From an uncultured Azospirillum sp. (GTDB taxonomy: Bacteria > Pseudomonadota > Alphaproteobacteria > Azospirillales > Azospirillaceae): a stretch of DNA of 14,991 nt. Positions 1 to 7,692 of this stretch are shown here, piece after piece. Both the position numbers and the translations under genes were made by a program. A model generated the notes under the pieces. That model saw only the letters and a program-made list of their open reading frames with translations, did not search any database and had not been told where the DNA came from. The number at the start of each line of letters is the position of its first letter. The stretch's first letter is position 1. The stretch covers positions 1-14,991 of the forward strand of contig NZ_CAMLJP010000136.1 of NCBI RefSeq assembly GCF_946480385.1, given 5' to 3'.

Positions 1-206
1 AAGCGGGATGCCCGATCAACAAAAACGTGCTGTCGCACTTCAGCTTGATTCCGCGGCGGCGGGGGTTCCATCGGCACGGGGCCCGCTGAACATCTTTGCC
101 CGTCCTGCGGGAACCGCTTCGTTGCGGATCGGTTGATCCAAGCATGACCGTGGCGTCACCGGGTGACCGGCGGCGTCACGAACGAAGCGATTGAAGGACC
201 GACATC
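1..206. other. Left-edge region without a supported gene
   Basis: No gene can be supported here. On the plus strand a frame open from the window edge closes at 134-136, and another closes at 87-89. On the minus strand a frame with an ATG at about 145 stays open to the edge. None gives a peptide I recognise, and all are Arg-rich as expected for GC-rich noncoding DNA. The right part (152-179) holds three GTCAC-type half-sites, listed separately. A ribosome binding site (AAGGA, near 193-198) belongs to the small gene that starts at 207. Confidence 0.4.
152..179. promoter_or_regulatory. Cluster of three GTCAC half-sites (possible operator)
   Basis: The sequence shows a near-perfect palindrome, GTCACCgGGTGAC, at 155-167, followed by a further GTCAC at 175-179. 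The eight-base word GGCGTCAC occurs at 152-159 and again at 172-179, exactly 20 bp apart, which is about two helical turns. The cluster sits 28-55 bp upstream of the small membrane-peptide gene at 207. Such spacing is typical of sites for dimeric regulators, but which regulator would bind is unknown, and in GC-rich DNA the words could arise by chance. Confidence 0.3.
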
Positions 207-293
207 ATGCTCAAGATTCTCGGCTGGGCCATCCTGATCATCTTCATCATCGGCCTGCTGGTCGTCACCGGAATCCTGAAGCTGATCTTCTGA
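207..293 (+). CDS. 28-residue single-pass membrane peptide
   Basis: This short ORF runs from ATG to TGA and encodes 28 residues. A Lys at position 3 is followed by an almost uninterrupted hydrophobic stretch (about residues 4-24, Ile/Leu/Val/Phe/Gly rich), then Lys25 and a hydrophobic end (LIF). That is one transmembrane helix with basic residues at both flanks and no soluble domain. An AAGGA ribosome binding site lies about 9 bases upstream of the ATG. Uncharacterised tiny one-helix proteins of this look are common in alphaproteobacteria; I cannot assign a function. It is the only plus-strand gene before the minus-strand flavoprotein gene, whose stop codon lies 32 bp downstream, so the two genes converge. 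Confidence 0.6.
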   Translation: MLKILGWAILIIFIIGLLVVTGILKLIF

Positions 294-325
294 CCGAACG
301 TTTGACCCTGCTCCGCACTGCCCGG

Positions 326-1486
<1,161 letters not shown>

Positions 1487-1673
1487 CTAAAGGGCCATGC
1501 TGTCGCTTCGTTCACCTCAAGGCGGTGCACGCGGCGGACGCGGGGTTTCTATACCGTTGATTATGTTGAATGCCGCTGAAAGCTATCGACATATGTCAGT
1601 GGAGCCCGATTGAAGCGGGTCCGCTTCGGGAAAAGCCCGTCGGACGCGTGACCGAGATGAGCAAAGGACGACT

Positions 1674-3932
1674 GTGACGCCTGCAACCGGACCTGAACCG
1701 TGGCCCCCGACCATGGCGGGCACTCTCGACCTCGACGCCTGCGCGCGCGAACCGATTCATATCCCCGGCAGCATCCAGCCGCACGGCCATCTCTTGGGCA
1801 TGGAGGCGGACAGTCTTCGTCTCGTCTGCGCCAGCGCGGAAGCCGGCGCGGTTCTGAACCGGCCGCCCGGCGAGGCGTTCGGCACCCCGGTCGACCAGCT
1901 GATCGCCGCGGCGTCCACAGCCTCGCTGCTGCGCGGGCTGCGTGCCGCGCCGGCCGAACCGGTGCAGCTGGACATCCTGCACCTGCGCGGCGGCGACGAA
2001 TTTCAGGCGATCGGCCACCGCTCCGGCGATCTGGTGATCCTGGAGCTGGAAGAACTTCCGGCCAATGGCGTCGGCACGCTGGAGGCGCTCTATCCGCAGA
2101 TGCGCGAAGGCATCCGCCGCATGCAGGCAGCCCATGACTTCGAGGCACTGCTGGCCATCACCGCGCAGGAGGTGCGGGCGCTGACCGGTTTCGACCGCGT
2201 GCTGATCTACCGGTTCGACGAGCAATGGAACGGCACCGTCATCGCGGAGGACGGGAACGACCGCCTGCCCTCCTATCGCGGCCTGCGCTTTCCGGCCTCC
2301 GACATCCCGCAGCAGGCGCGGCGGCTCTATGCCCTGAACCGGCTGCGGCTGATCGCCGACGCCCGCTACCAGCCGGTTCCGATCCTGTCCGACAGGCGGG
2401 ATCCGCCGCCGCTCGACCTCAGCTTTTCCGTGCTGCGCAGCGTGTCGCCGGTTCATCTGGAATATATGCGCAACATGGGCACGCCGGCCTCCATGTCGAT
2501 CTCGGTCATGGACGGCGACCGGCTGTGGGGACTGATCTCCTGCCACCATGCCGAGCCGCGGCAGGTCTCCTTCGCGGTGCGCACCGCCTGCGATCTGCTG
2601 GGGCAGATGCTGTCCAGCCAGATGATCGCGCTGGAACGGGCGCTGGACGCCGATCACCGCATCCGTTCGAAGAGCACCCAGGCGCGGCTGCTCGCCCACA
2701 TGGCGGCGGCGGATCATTTCATCGACGGACTGGGCGAGGACCGCGAGGACCTGCTGGCCCTGGTCAATGCCGACGGCGCCGCGATCCTGTTCGACGGCGA
2801 TTGCCGGCTGATCGGCCGCACCCCGCCGCAGGAGGTGGTCGAGGCCATCGCCGCGGAACTGGCCGGACAGGGCATCAAGGACCTGTTCGCAAGCCACCAG
2901 CTTCCGGTCGAAAGCCCGGCTGCCGCCGGGATGGAGCGGACCGCCAGCGGGCTACTGGCAATCTCCATCTCGCAGCTCCACCCCAGCTATCTGCTGTGGT
3001 TCCGGCCGGAGATCGTGCAGACCATCGACTGGGCCGGCGATCCCAACAAGCCGCTCGGCGCCAGCGGCGGGCTTTCCCCCCGCAACTCCTTCGAAGCCTG
3101 GAAGGAGACGGTGCGCGGCCAGTCCCTGCCCTGGAGCCATGGCGAGATCGAGGCGGCCGGCGATTTCCGCAACGCCATCGTCAGCATCGTGCTGCGCAAG
3201 GCCGAGGAGATGGCCGCCCTGAACGAGGAGCTTCGCCGCAGCAACGGCGAACTTGCCGCCTTCTCCTATTCGGTGTCGCACGACCTGCGGGCGCCTTTCC
3301 GCCACGTCACCAGCTATGCCGAGCTTCTGCGTTCCCGCACTGCCGACAAGCTGAACGAGCGGGAGAGCTACTATCTGGACAGCATCATCGAGGCGGCGAG
3401 TTCGGCCGGCCGGCTGGTCGACGGGCTTCTGCATTTCTCGCAGCTCGGCCGCACCACGCTGGCGCGGGTGGAGGTCGATGTCGGCCGGCTGGTGGAGGAG
3501 GTGCAGCGCCTGCTGGAGCCGGACCTGCAGGGCCGCGACGTCCGTTGGACGGTGCATCCGCTGCCCAGCGTCAACGGGGATCCCACCATGCTGCGGCTGG
3601 TGGTGCAGAACCTGCTGTCGAACGCCATCAAATACACCCGCGACCGCGCCGCACCGGAGATCGAGGTGGGCTGCCGCACCACGGCCGACGCGTACGAGTT
3701 CTACGTGCGCGATAATGGCCGTGGATTCGACATGGCCTATGCCGGTAAGCTCTTCGGCGTATTCCAGCGCCTGCACCGCGAGGAGGAGTTCGAGGGCATC
3801 GGCATCGGACTCGCCAATGTCCGCCGGATCGTCGAGCGCCACGGCGGACGGGTCTGGGCGGACGGCAGGCTGGACCACGGTGCGACCTTCCATTTCTCCC
3901 TGCCGCGGTCCGCAGCCGCCGAATCGAGGTAG
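1674..3932 (+). CDS. bphP: Bacteriophytochrome sensor histidine kinase
   Basis: A 752-residue red/far-red photoreceptor kinase with the full PAS-GAF-PHY-HisKA-HATPase order. The N-terminal PAS starts with Cys23 followed by EPIHIPGSIQPHG, the signature that attaches biliverdin IXalpha. The GAF domain carries PASDIP (207-212, Asp210) and the chromophore-pocket histidines near H261 (SPVHLEYMRNMG) and H291/H292. The PHY domain has the tongue motif PRNSF (469-473). A coiled linker leads to HisKA with phosphoacceptor His536 (SVSHDLRAPFRH). The ATPase domain has an N box (NLLSNAIKY, N650), a G1 box (DNGRGFD, 680-686) and a G2 box (GIGIGL, 708-713). All catalytic residues are present, so kinase activity is expected. 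The GTG start has AAAGGA 5-6 bases upstream; ATG at 1713 is an alternative that would still keep the Cys. First gene of a four-gene operon. No heme oxygenase gene lies nearby. Confidence 0.96.
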   Translation: MTPATGPEPWPPTMAGTLDLDACAREPIHIPGSIQPHGHLLGMEADSLRLVCASAEAGAVLNRPPGEAFGTPVDQLIAAASTASLLRGLRAAPAEPVQLDILHLRGGDEFQAIGHRSGDLVILELEELPANGVGTLEALYPQMREGIRRMQAAHDFEALLAITAQEVRALTGFDRVLIYRFDEQWNGTVIAEDGNDRLPSYRGLRFPASDIPQQARRLYALNRLRLIADARYQPVPILSDRRDPPPLDLSFSVLRSVSPVHLEYMRNMGTPASMSISVMDGDRLWGLISCHHAEPRQVSFAVRTACDLLGQMLSSQMIALERALDADHRIRSKSTQARLLAHMAAADHFIDGLGEDREDLLALVNADGAAILFDGDCRLIGRTPPQEVVEAIAAELAGQGIKDLFASHQLPVESPAAAGMERTASGLLAISISQLHPSYLLWFRPEIVQTIDWAGDPNKPLGASGGLSPRNSFEAWKETVRGQSLPWSHGEIEAAGDFRNAIVSIVLRKAEEMAALNEELRRSNGELAAFSYSVSHDLRAPFRHVTSYAELLRSRTADKLNERESYYLDSIIEAASSAGRLVDGLLHFSQLGRTTLARVEVDVGRLVEEVQRLLEPDLQGRDVRWTVHPLPSVNGDPTMLRLVVQNLLSNAIKYTRDRAAPEIEVGCRTTADAYEFYVRDNGRGFDMAYAGKLFGVFQRLHREEEFEGIGIGLANVRRIVERHGGRVWADGRLDHGATFHFSLPRSAAAESR

Positions 3933-3936
3933 CCCC

Positions 3937-4410
3937 ATGGCCACGCTGAAACCGATCCTGCTGGTCGAGGACAACCCGAAAGACCTGGAGCTGACGCTGG
4001 AGGCCTTCGCCGAGGCGCAGCTCGCCAACGACATCGTCGTCGCCCGCGACGGGGCGGAGGCACTGTCCTATCTGTTCCGCGAGGATGGGCAGGCAGTGGC
4101 GAAGCCGACCGACCCGAAATATCCGGCCGTCATCATCCTGGACATCAAGCTGCCGAAGGTGGACGGCATTGAGGTGCTGCAGCGGATCAAGGCCAACGAC
4201 AGCACCCGCGCCATTCCCGTCGTGATGCTGACCTCGTCAAAGGAGGAACAGGACCTCGTCCGCAGCTACCGGCTGGGGGTGAACGCCTTCGTGGTCAAGC
4301 CGGTCGGCTTCAAGGAGTTCTTCGATGCGATCCGCGACATCGGCAGCTTCTGGGCGATCCTCAACGAGCCGCCGCCCGGTTGTCATCCCCGGAGGTCGCG
4401 CGGCAGCTGA
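3937..4410 (+). CDS. Single-domain response regulator, Rcp1-like, partner of BphP
   Basis: A 157-residue stand-alone receiver domain. The acidic pocket is E11-D12, the phosphoacceptor is Asp69 (IILDIKLPKVDG), the switch Thr is T99 (VVMLTSSKE), and the conserved Lys is K121 (VVKPV). The long loop between helix 2 and strand 3 (about 48-62) and the C-terminal FWAILNEPPP are typical of Rcp1-type regulators that accept phosphate from phytochrome kinases. There is no output domain, so it should act by protein contact or as a phosphate relay or sink. It starts 4 bp after the bphP stop. Its last codons overlap the next gene (TGATG), which indicates translational coupling. The last residues after NEPPP (GCHPRRSRGS) look like unconstrained tail. 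That BphP is the partner is inferred from adjacency and family. Confidence 0.93.
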   Translation: MATLKPILLVEDNPKDLELTLEAFAEAQLANDIVVARDGAEALSYLFREDGQAVAKPTDPKYPAVIILDIKLPKVDGIEVLQRIKANDSTRAIPVVMLTSSKEEQDLVRSYRLGVNAFVVKPVGFKEFFDAIRDIGSFWAILNEPPPGCHPRRSRGS

Positions 4411-5945
4411 TGGCGCAGGTGATGGATCCTTCCGCCGGCCAGTCCGCCGGTTCTCCCTTCGCGGACGGCGGACCGGCCGATCCGGGCCGGCCGATCCCGT
4501 GCCGTGTCCTGCTGCTGGAGGATAGCGGCATGGACGCCGATCTGGTGCGCGAACATCTGATGATGATCGACGACCACGTGTTCGACATCCACCGGGTCGA
4601 GACGCGGCAGGCCTTCATCGACGCCATTGCCAACGGCGGCCCCTACGACCTGATCCTGTCGGACTTCGACCTGCCGGATTTCGACGGCATGTCGGCGCTG
4701 GCGATCGCGCGCGACCGGCTGCCCCGGGTCCCCTTCATCTTCGTGTCCGGCATGCTGGGCGAGGAGAACGCCATCGAGGCGCTGAAGAAGGGCGCCACCG
4801 ACTATGTCGTGAAGTTGCGCATGGAGCGCCTGCAGGTCGTCGTCCGTCGCGCTCTGGTGGAGGCGCGCGACCGCAACGAGTTGACCGACAAGCGGGCGGC
4901 CCTTGCCGAGAGCGAGGCACGTCTGCGCTTTGCGCTGGAGGCCGGGCGGCTGGGGTCCTGGGAACTCGATCTGGCGACCAACCGGTTGCGTGTCTCGTCG
5001 ATCTGCGCCGCCAATCTGGGGCTTTCCGATCCGTCGGAGATCCCGACCTACGACCGGCTGCTGGAGCGGGTCCATCCCGACGACCGCGATCATCAGCAGG
5101 CGATGGTCCGGCAGGCGGTGAGCAGCGGTTCGCCGCTGGACATGGAGTACCGGACGATCTGGCCTGACGGCAGCGTCCAATGGGTCCAGGTGCGTGGCCG
5201 CGCGATCTACGACAAGAACGGCGCGCCGATCGGTCTGGCCGGCGTTTCGCTCAACATCACTGACCGCAAGAAGGCCGAGGAACGGCAGCTCCTGCTGCTG
5301 GAGGAGCTGAACCACCGGGTCAAGAACACGCTGGCGATGGTGCAGTCGATCGCCAAGCAGACCCTGCGCGCCGCTCCGTCGGTGGAAGCCTTCCCCGATG
5401 CCTTCCAGTCGCGGCTGCGCGCCCTGGCCCAGGCCCACGATCTGCTGACCCGCCGTCATTGGCAGGGGGCCACGCTGAGCGAGATCGCCGCCCTGACGCT
5501 GGAGCCCCACGTCGATGCCGGCCGCGTCAGGGTCGGCGGCCCGCCGGTCAACCTGACCACCGGCGTGGCGGTGTCGCTGCATCTCGCCTTCCATGAACTC
5601 GCCACCAACGCCGCGAAATACGGTGCCCTGTCTGCAGAAAGCGGCCGCATCGATCTCGATTGGGAGATCACGCCGCCGGCCGGGCCGGGTGCACGGGATG
5701 GGGCGGCGAGCCATGCCGGCTCGGGGCATCCCGTCTCCCGCGCCGCCGCGGGCGCGCTGGTGCTGCGCTGGCGCGAGAGCGGCGGGCCGCCGGTGGTGCC
5801 GCCGACCCGTCGCGGTTTCGGCTCCCGCCTGATCGAGCGCGGTCTGGCGCATGAGTTGGAAGGCGATGTTGCCCTTGCCTTCGACCCTGCCGGCGTGCGA
5901 TGCCGGCTGGTAATCCCTCTGTCGTCGCGAGTGAACCCGCAGTGA
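4410..5945 (+). CDS. REC-PAS-HWE hybrid sensor histidine kinase
   Basis: A 511-residue cytoplasmic kinase with an N-terminal receiver. REC spans about 31-150 with E37-D38 and phosphoacceptor Asp85 (LILSDFDLPDFDG). A PAS domain follows (about 165-293, ending SLNITDRKKAEER). The H-box has His302 (ELNHRVKNTLAMVQSIA), the N-box is FHELATNAAKYGALS with His395 and Asn400, and the G1 region has WRE (454-456). This His in the N-box plus WxE defines the HWE kinase family. An Ala/Gly/Pro-rich insert (about 422-448) interrupts the ATPase domain. There are no membrane segments. ATG 4410 overlaps the preceding stop as TGATG, with GGAGGT upstream at a somewhat long spacing; a TTG at 4380 is an in-frame alternative. 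The front REC suggests control by phosphorylation from another kinase, plausibly BphP (inference). Confidence 0.93.
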   Translation: MAQVMDPSAGQSAGSPFADGGPADPGRPIPCRVLLLEDSGMDADLVREHLMMIDDHVFDIHRVETRQAFIDAIANGGPYDLILSDFDLPDFDGMSALAIARDRLPRVPFIFVSGMLGEENAIEALKKGATDYVVKLRMERLQVVVRRALVEARDRNELTDKRAALAESEARLRFALEAGRLGSWELDLATNRLRVSSICAANLGLSDPSEIPTYDRLLERVHPDDRDHQQAMVRQAVSSGSPLDMEYRTIWPDGSVQWVQVRGRAIYDKNGAPIGLAGVSLNITDRKKAEERQLLLLEELNHRVKNTLAMVQSIAKQTLRAAPSVEAFPDAFQSRLRALAQAHDLLTRRHWQGATLSEIAALTLEPHVDAGRVRVGGPPVNLTTGVAVSLHLAFHELATNAAKYGALSAESGRIDLDWEITPPAGPGARDGAASHAGSGHPVSRAAAGALVLRWRESGGPPVVPPTRRGFGSRLIERGLAHELEGDVALAFDPAGVRCRLVIPLSSRVNPQ

Positions 5946-6310
5946 CCGACGCGAACTTGTCGAACCTGACTGTCCTGATCGTCGAAGACGAACCCTTGAT
6001 CGCCATGAGCCTGGAGGATGCCCTGCTCGACCAGGGCGTCACCTGCCTCGGCCCGGCCGGTTCGGTTTCCGCCGCCTTGGAAATGATCGAGGCGGGTGGC
6101 TTCGACATCGCGCTGCTGGACGTCAACCTGCGTGGCGAGCGGGTCGACGCGGTGGCCGACCGTCTGGCCGCCGCCGGCATCCCCTTCATTTTCACCACCG
6201 GCCATGGGGCGGAGGGGCTTCCCGATGCCCACCGCGAGCGGCCGGTGATCGGAAAGCCGTTCCGCGACCTCGACATCACCGACGCGCTGGCCCGCCACCG
6301 CCCGCGCTGA
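5942..6310 (+). CDS. Short response regulator of the FAT GUY type, last gene of the bph operon
   Basis: A 122-residue single receiver domain: acidic residues E15-D16 (LIVEDEP), phosphoacceptor Asp60 (IALLDVNLRGE), and Lys105 (GKPF). The segment around 81-88, PFIFTTGHG, matches the PFxFATGxx pattern of the alphaproteobacterial FAT GUY regulators, some of which act with HisKA_2/HWE kinases in the general stress response (established for SdrG-type proteins). No output domain. The GTG start at 5942 overlaps the preceding TGA stop as GTGA, implying coupling; ATG 5900 in the same frame would add 14 residues and has no visible ribosome site. Being paired with an HWE kinase, it is probably the target or the phosphate sink of that kinase. 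A hairpin terminator lies 39 bp downstream. Confidence 0.88.
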   Translation: MTDANLSNLTVLIVEDEPLIAMSLEDALLDQGVTCLGPAGSVSAALEMIEAGGFDIALLDVNLRGERVDAVADRLAAAGIPFIFTTGHGAEGLPDAHRERPVIGKPFRDLDITDALARHRPR

Positions 6311-6348
6311 CGGGCCGCAGGTCCAATCCGACCACCGAAGCGCCTCTT

Positions 6349-6376
6349 CAATCGGCTCCTGAGAAGGAGCCGATTG
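6349..6376 (+). terminator. Hairpin downstream of the bph operon
   Basis: CAATCGGCTCCT (6349-6360) and AGGAGCCGATTG (6365-6376) form a perfect 12-bp stem closed by a GAGA tetraloop. It starts 39 bp after the last stop codon of the operon. The following bases (CGTTTGTG) have only a short T run, so intrinsic termination may be partial, or the hairpin may mainly protect the 3' end of the mRNA. Confidence 0.65.
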
Positions 6377-6432
6377 CGTTTGTGCGCCTTCTTGTGGTCC
6401 GGAGAGCCGTCGTCTCCTTCTTCCCTTTCAAA

Positions 6433-6449
6433 CGCGACAACGTGTCGCG
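6433..6449. promoter_or_regulatory. Palindrome CGCGACA-ACG-TGTCGCG upstream of kdgT
   Basis: A perfect 7-bp inverted repeat with a 3-base centre, 17 bp in all. It ends 17 bp before the -35 element of the kdgT promoter, and its centre (6441) lies near -60 relative to the expected transcription start around 6501. That is a common position for an activator, but repression by looping with the downstream palindrome is also possible. No T tract follows, so it is not a terminator. Confidence 0.5.
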
Positions 6450-6466
6450 GCTGACAATCAGTCGCT

Positions 6467-6494
6467 TTGACAGTGGCCGCATAACTTGTATACT
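6467..6494 (+). promoter_or_regulatory. kdgT: Near-consensus sigma70 promoter of kdgT
   Basis: TTGACA (6467-6472, perfect -35) is separated by 16 bp from TATACT (6489-6494, 5 of 6 match to the -10 consensus). The expected start of transcription is near 6501, giving a leader of about 110 nt before kdgT. Such a strong match is unusual in GC-rich alphaproteobacterial DNA and fits a promoter that is kept off by a repressor, as the palindrome over the -10 suggests. Confidence 0.75.
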
Positions 6495-6502
6495 AGTATG
6501 CA
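6487..6502. promoter_or_regulatory. Operator-like palindrome over the kdgT -10 element
   Basis: TGTATACTAGTATGCA is a 16-bp palindrome with one mismatched pair; its core ATACTAGTAT (6490-6499) is perfect. It covers the whole -10 hexamer and the expected start site, so a bound protein would block RNA polymerase. The GTATAC-type arms resemble sites of GntR-family regulators of the FadR/FCD group, which often control sugar-acid genes. The regulator itself is not in the window, so its identity is inference. Confidence 0.6.
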
Positions 6503-6503
6503 C

Positions 6504-6543
6504 ATGACGGCGCATGGCGTGCCGTCCTGACAAAAATGACGGC
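6504..6543 (+). promoter_or_regulatory. kdgT leader with two mutually exclusive hairpins
   Basis: The leader contains GACGGC (6506-6511), its complement GCCGTC (6521-6526), and a second GACGGC (6538-6543); ATGACGGC occurs in full at 6504-6511 and 6536-6543. The middle element can pair with either flank, giving two alternative 6-bp hairpins. This is the geometry of a simple RNA switch, but no terminator-like T run or masked ribosome site follows directly, so a regulatory role is only a possibility. Confidence 0.25.
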
Positions 6544-6610
6544 CGCTGAAGCATGCCCGACGCCTGTGGGGTGCGGCGGCGACGGGATAAAATTCTAAGG
6601 AGTGTCGGCC

Positions 6611-7627
6611 ATGAACATCAAATCCCGGATCGACCGCATCCCCGGCGGGATGATGATCGTTCCCCTGTTCCTCGGCGCCTGCCTGAATACGCTCGCTCCC
6701 AACACGGGTAAGTTCTTTGGATCCTTCACCAACGGCCTGATTACCGGCACGCTGCCGATCCTGTCGGTGTGGTTCTTCTGCATCGGTGCCAGCATCAGCC
6801 TGAAGGCAACGCCGCTGGTCCTGCGCAAGAGCGGCGTGCTGGTGTCGGTGAAGATCCTCACCGCCGCGATCGCGGGCGTCATCGCCTCGTGGTTCATCCC
6901 AGCGGAAGGCATCACGTCGGGCTTCTTCTCCGGCCTGTCGGTGCTGGCGATCATCGCGGTGATGAACGACACCAACGGCGGCATGTACATGGCGCTGATG
7001 CAGCAATACGGCACCAAGGAGGAAGCGGGCGCCTTCTGCCTGATGTGCCTGGAATCGGGGCCCTTCATGACCATGGTGACGCTGGGCATCGCCGGCCTCG
7101 CCGCCTTCCCCTGGCAAACGATGGTCGGTGCCCTGCTGCCCTTCCTGATCGGCTTCGCGCTGGGCAACCTGGACAAGGACCTGCGGGCCTTCTTCACCCA
7201 GGGCGTCTCGGTGATGGTCCCGTTCTTCGCCTTCGCGCTGGGCAACAACCTGAACTTCTCGACGATCCTCAACACCGGACTGCTGGGCATCGTGCTGGGC
7301 CTGACGGTGATCGTCGTCACCGGCTTCATGCTGGTGCTGGCCGACATCCTGCTGGCGAAGGGCAACGGCACGGCCGGCATCGGTGCTGCCTCCACCGCCG
7401 GGGCAGCTGTGACGGTGCCGCCGATCATCGCTTCGATCGAGCCGACCTTCGCGCCGGTCGCCCCGTCGGCCACGGCACTGATCGCCACCAGCGTGGTGGT
7501 CACGGCCCTGCTGACGCCGCCGCTGACGGCATGGTGGGCACGTCGTTTCGGCGTGCTGTCGCCCCGCTATCAGGCGGCCGAAGCGGCCAAGCTCTCCCAG
7601 CCGGTGGGAGTCGCTCCGGCCGAGTGA
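6611..7627 (+). CDS. kdgT: 2-keto-3-deoxygluconate permease
   Basis: A 338-residue inner-membrane transporter that imports 2-keto-3-deoxygluconate, a pectin and uronate breakdown product, probably by proton symport. The protein closely follows the E. coli KdgT pattern from memory: [14 protein letters not shown] near the start (10-23), [33 protein letters not shown], a central [47 protein letters not shown] and [17 protein letters not shown]. About ten hydrophobic segments are visible. The start at 6611 is chosen because AAGGAG (6597-6602) lies 8 bases upstream; a GTG at 6602 is in frame but would overlap that site. It stands alone between two terminators, with no KDG kinase or aldolase gene nearby, so the sugar-acid must be processed by genes elsewhere. 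Confidence 0.95.
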   Translation: MNIKSRIDRIPGGMMIVPLFLGACLNTLAPNTGKFFGSFTNGLITGTLPILSVWFFCIGASISLKATPLVLRKSGVLVSVKILTAAIAGVIASWFIPAEGITSGFFSGLSVLAIIAVMNDTNGGMYMALMQQYGTKEEAGAFCLMCLESGPFMTMVTLGIAGLAAFPWQTMVGALLPFLIGFALGNLDKDLRAFFTQGVSVMVPFFAFALGNNLNFSTILNTGLLGIVLGLTVIVVTGFMLVLADILLAKGNGTAGIGAASTAGAAVTVPPIIASIEPTFAPVAPSATALIATSVVVTALLTPPLTAWWARRFGVLSPRYQAAEAAKLSQPVGVAPAE

Positions 7628-7656
7628 CCGGGACGAGCGTGATACTGTGAGAGAGA

Positions 7657-7689
7657 GGCCGCCGGCGGTTCCCCCACCGGCGGCCTTTT
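7657..7689 (+). terminator. Rho-independent terminator of kdgT, shared with convergent genes
   Basis: GGCCGCCGG (7657-7665) and CCGGCGGCC (7677-7685) form a perfect 9-bp GC stem with an 11-base loop, followed directly by TTTT on the plus strand. It lies 30 bp after the kdgT stop. The copper chaperone gene on the other strand ends at 7693, so its transcript also runs through the hairpin; on that side the tail is TCTCTCTC, a weaker terminator. Confidence 0.85.
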
Positions 7690-7692
7690 GCA

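Noticed and set aside
1..145. A minus-strand frame from about 145 open to the left edge, and a plus-strand frame from 8 to 136.
   Set aside because: Neither has a ribosome site or recognisable motif, and the two overlap; the window edge prevents a decision.
1596..2897. A 433-codon minus-strand frame inside bphP, and similar long antisense frames at 2952-4034 and 4383-5852.
   Set aside because: They mirror the codon structure of the sense genes, show no family motifs or ribosome sites, and the sense genes have complete catalytic motifs.
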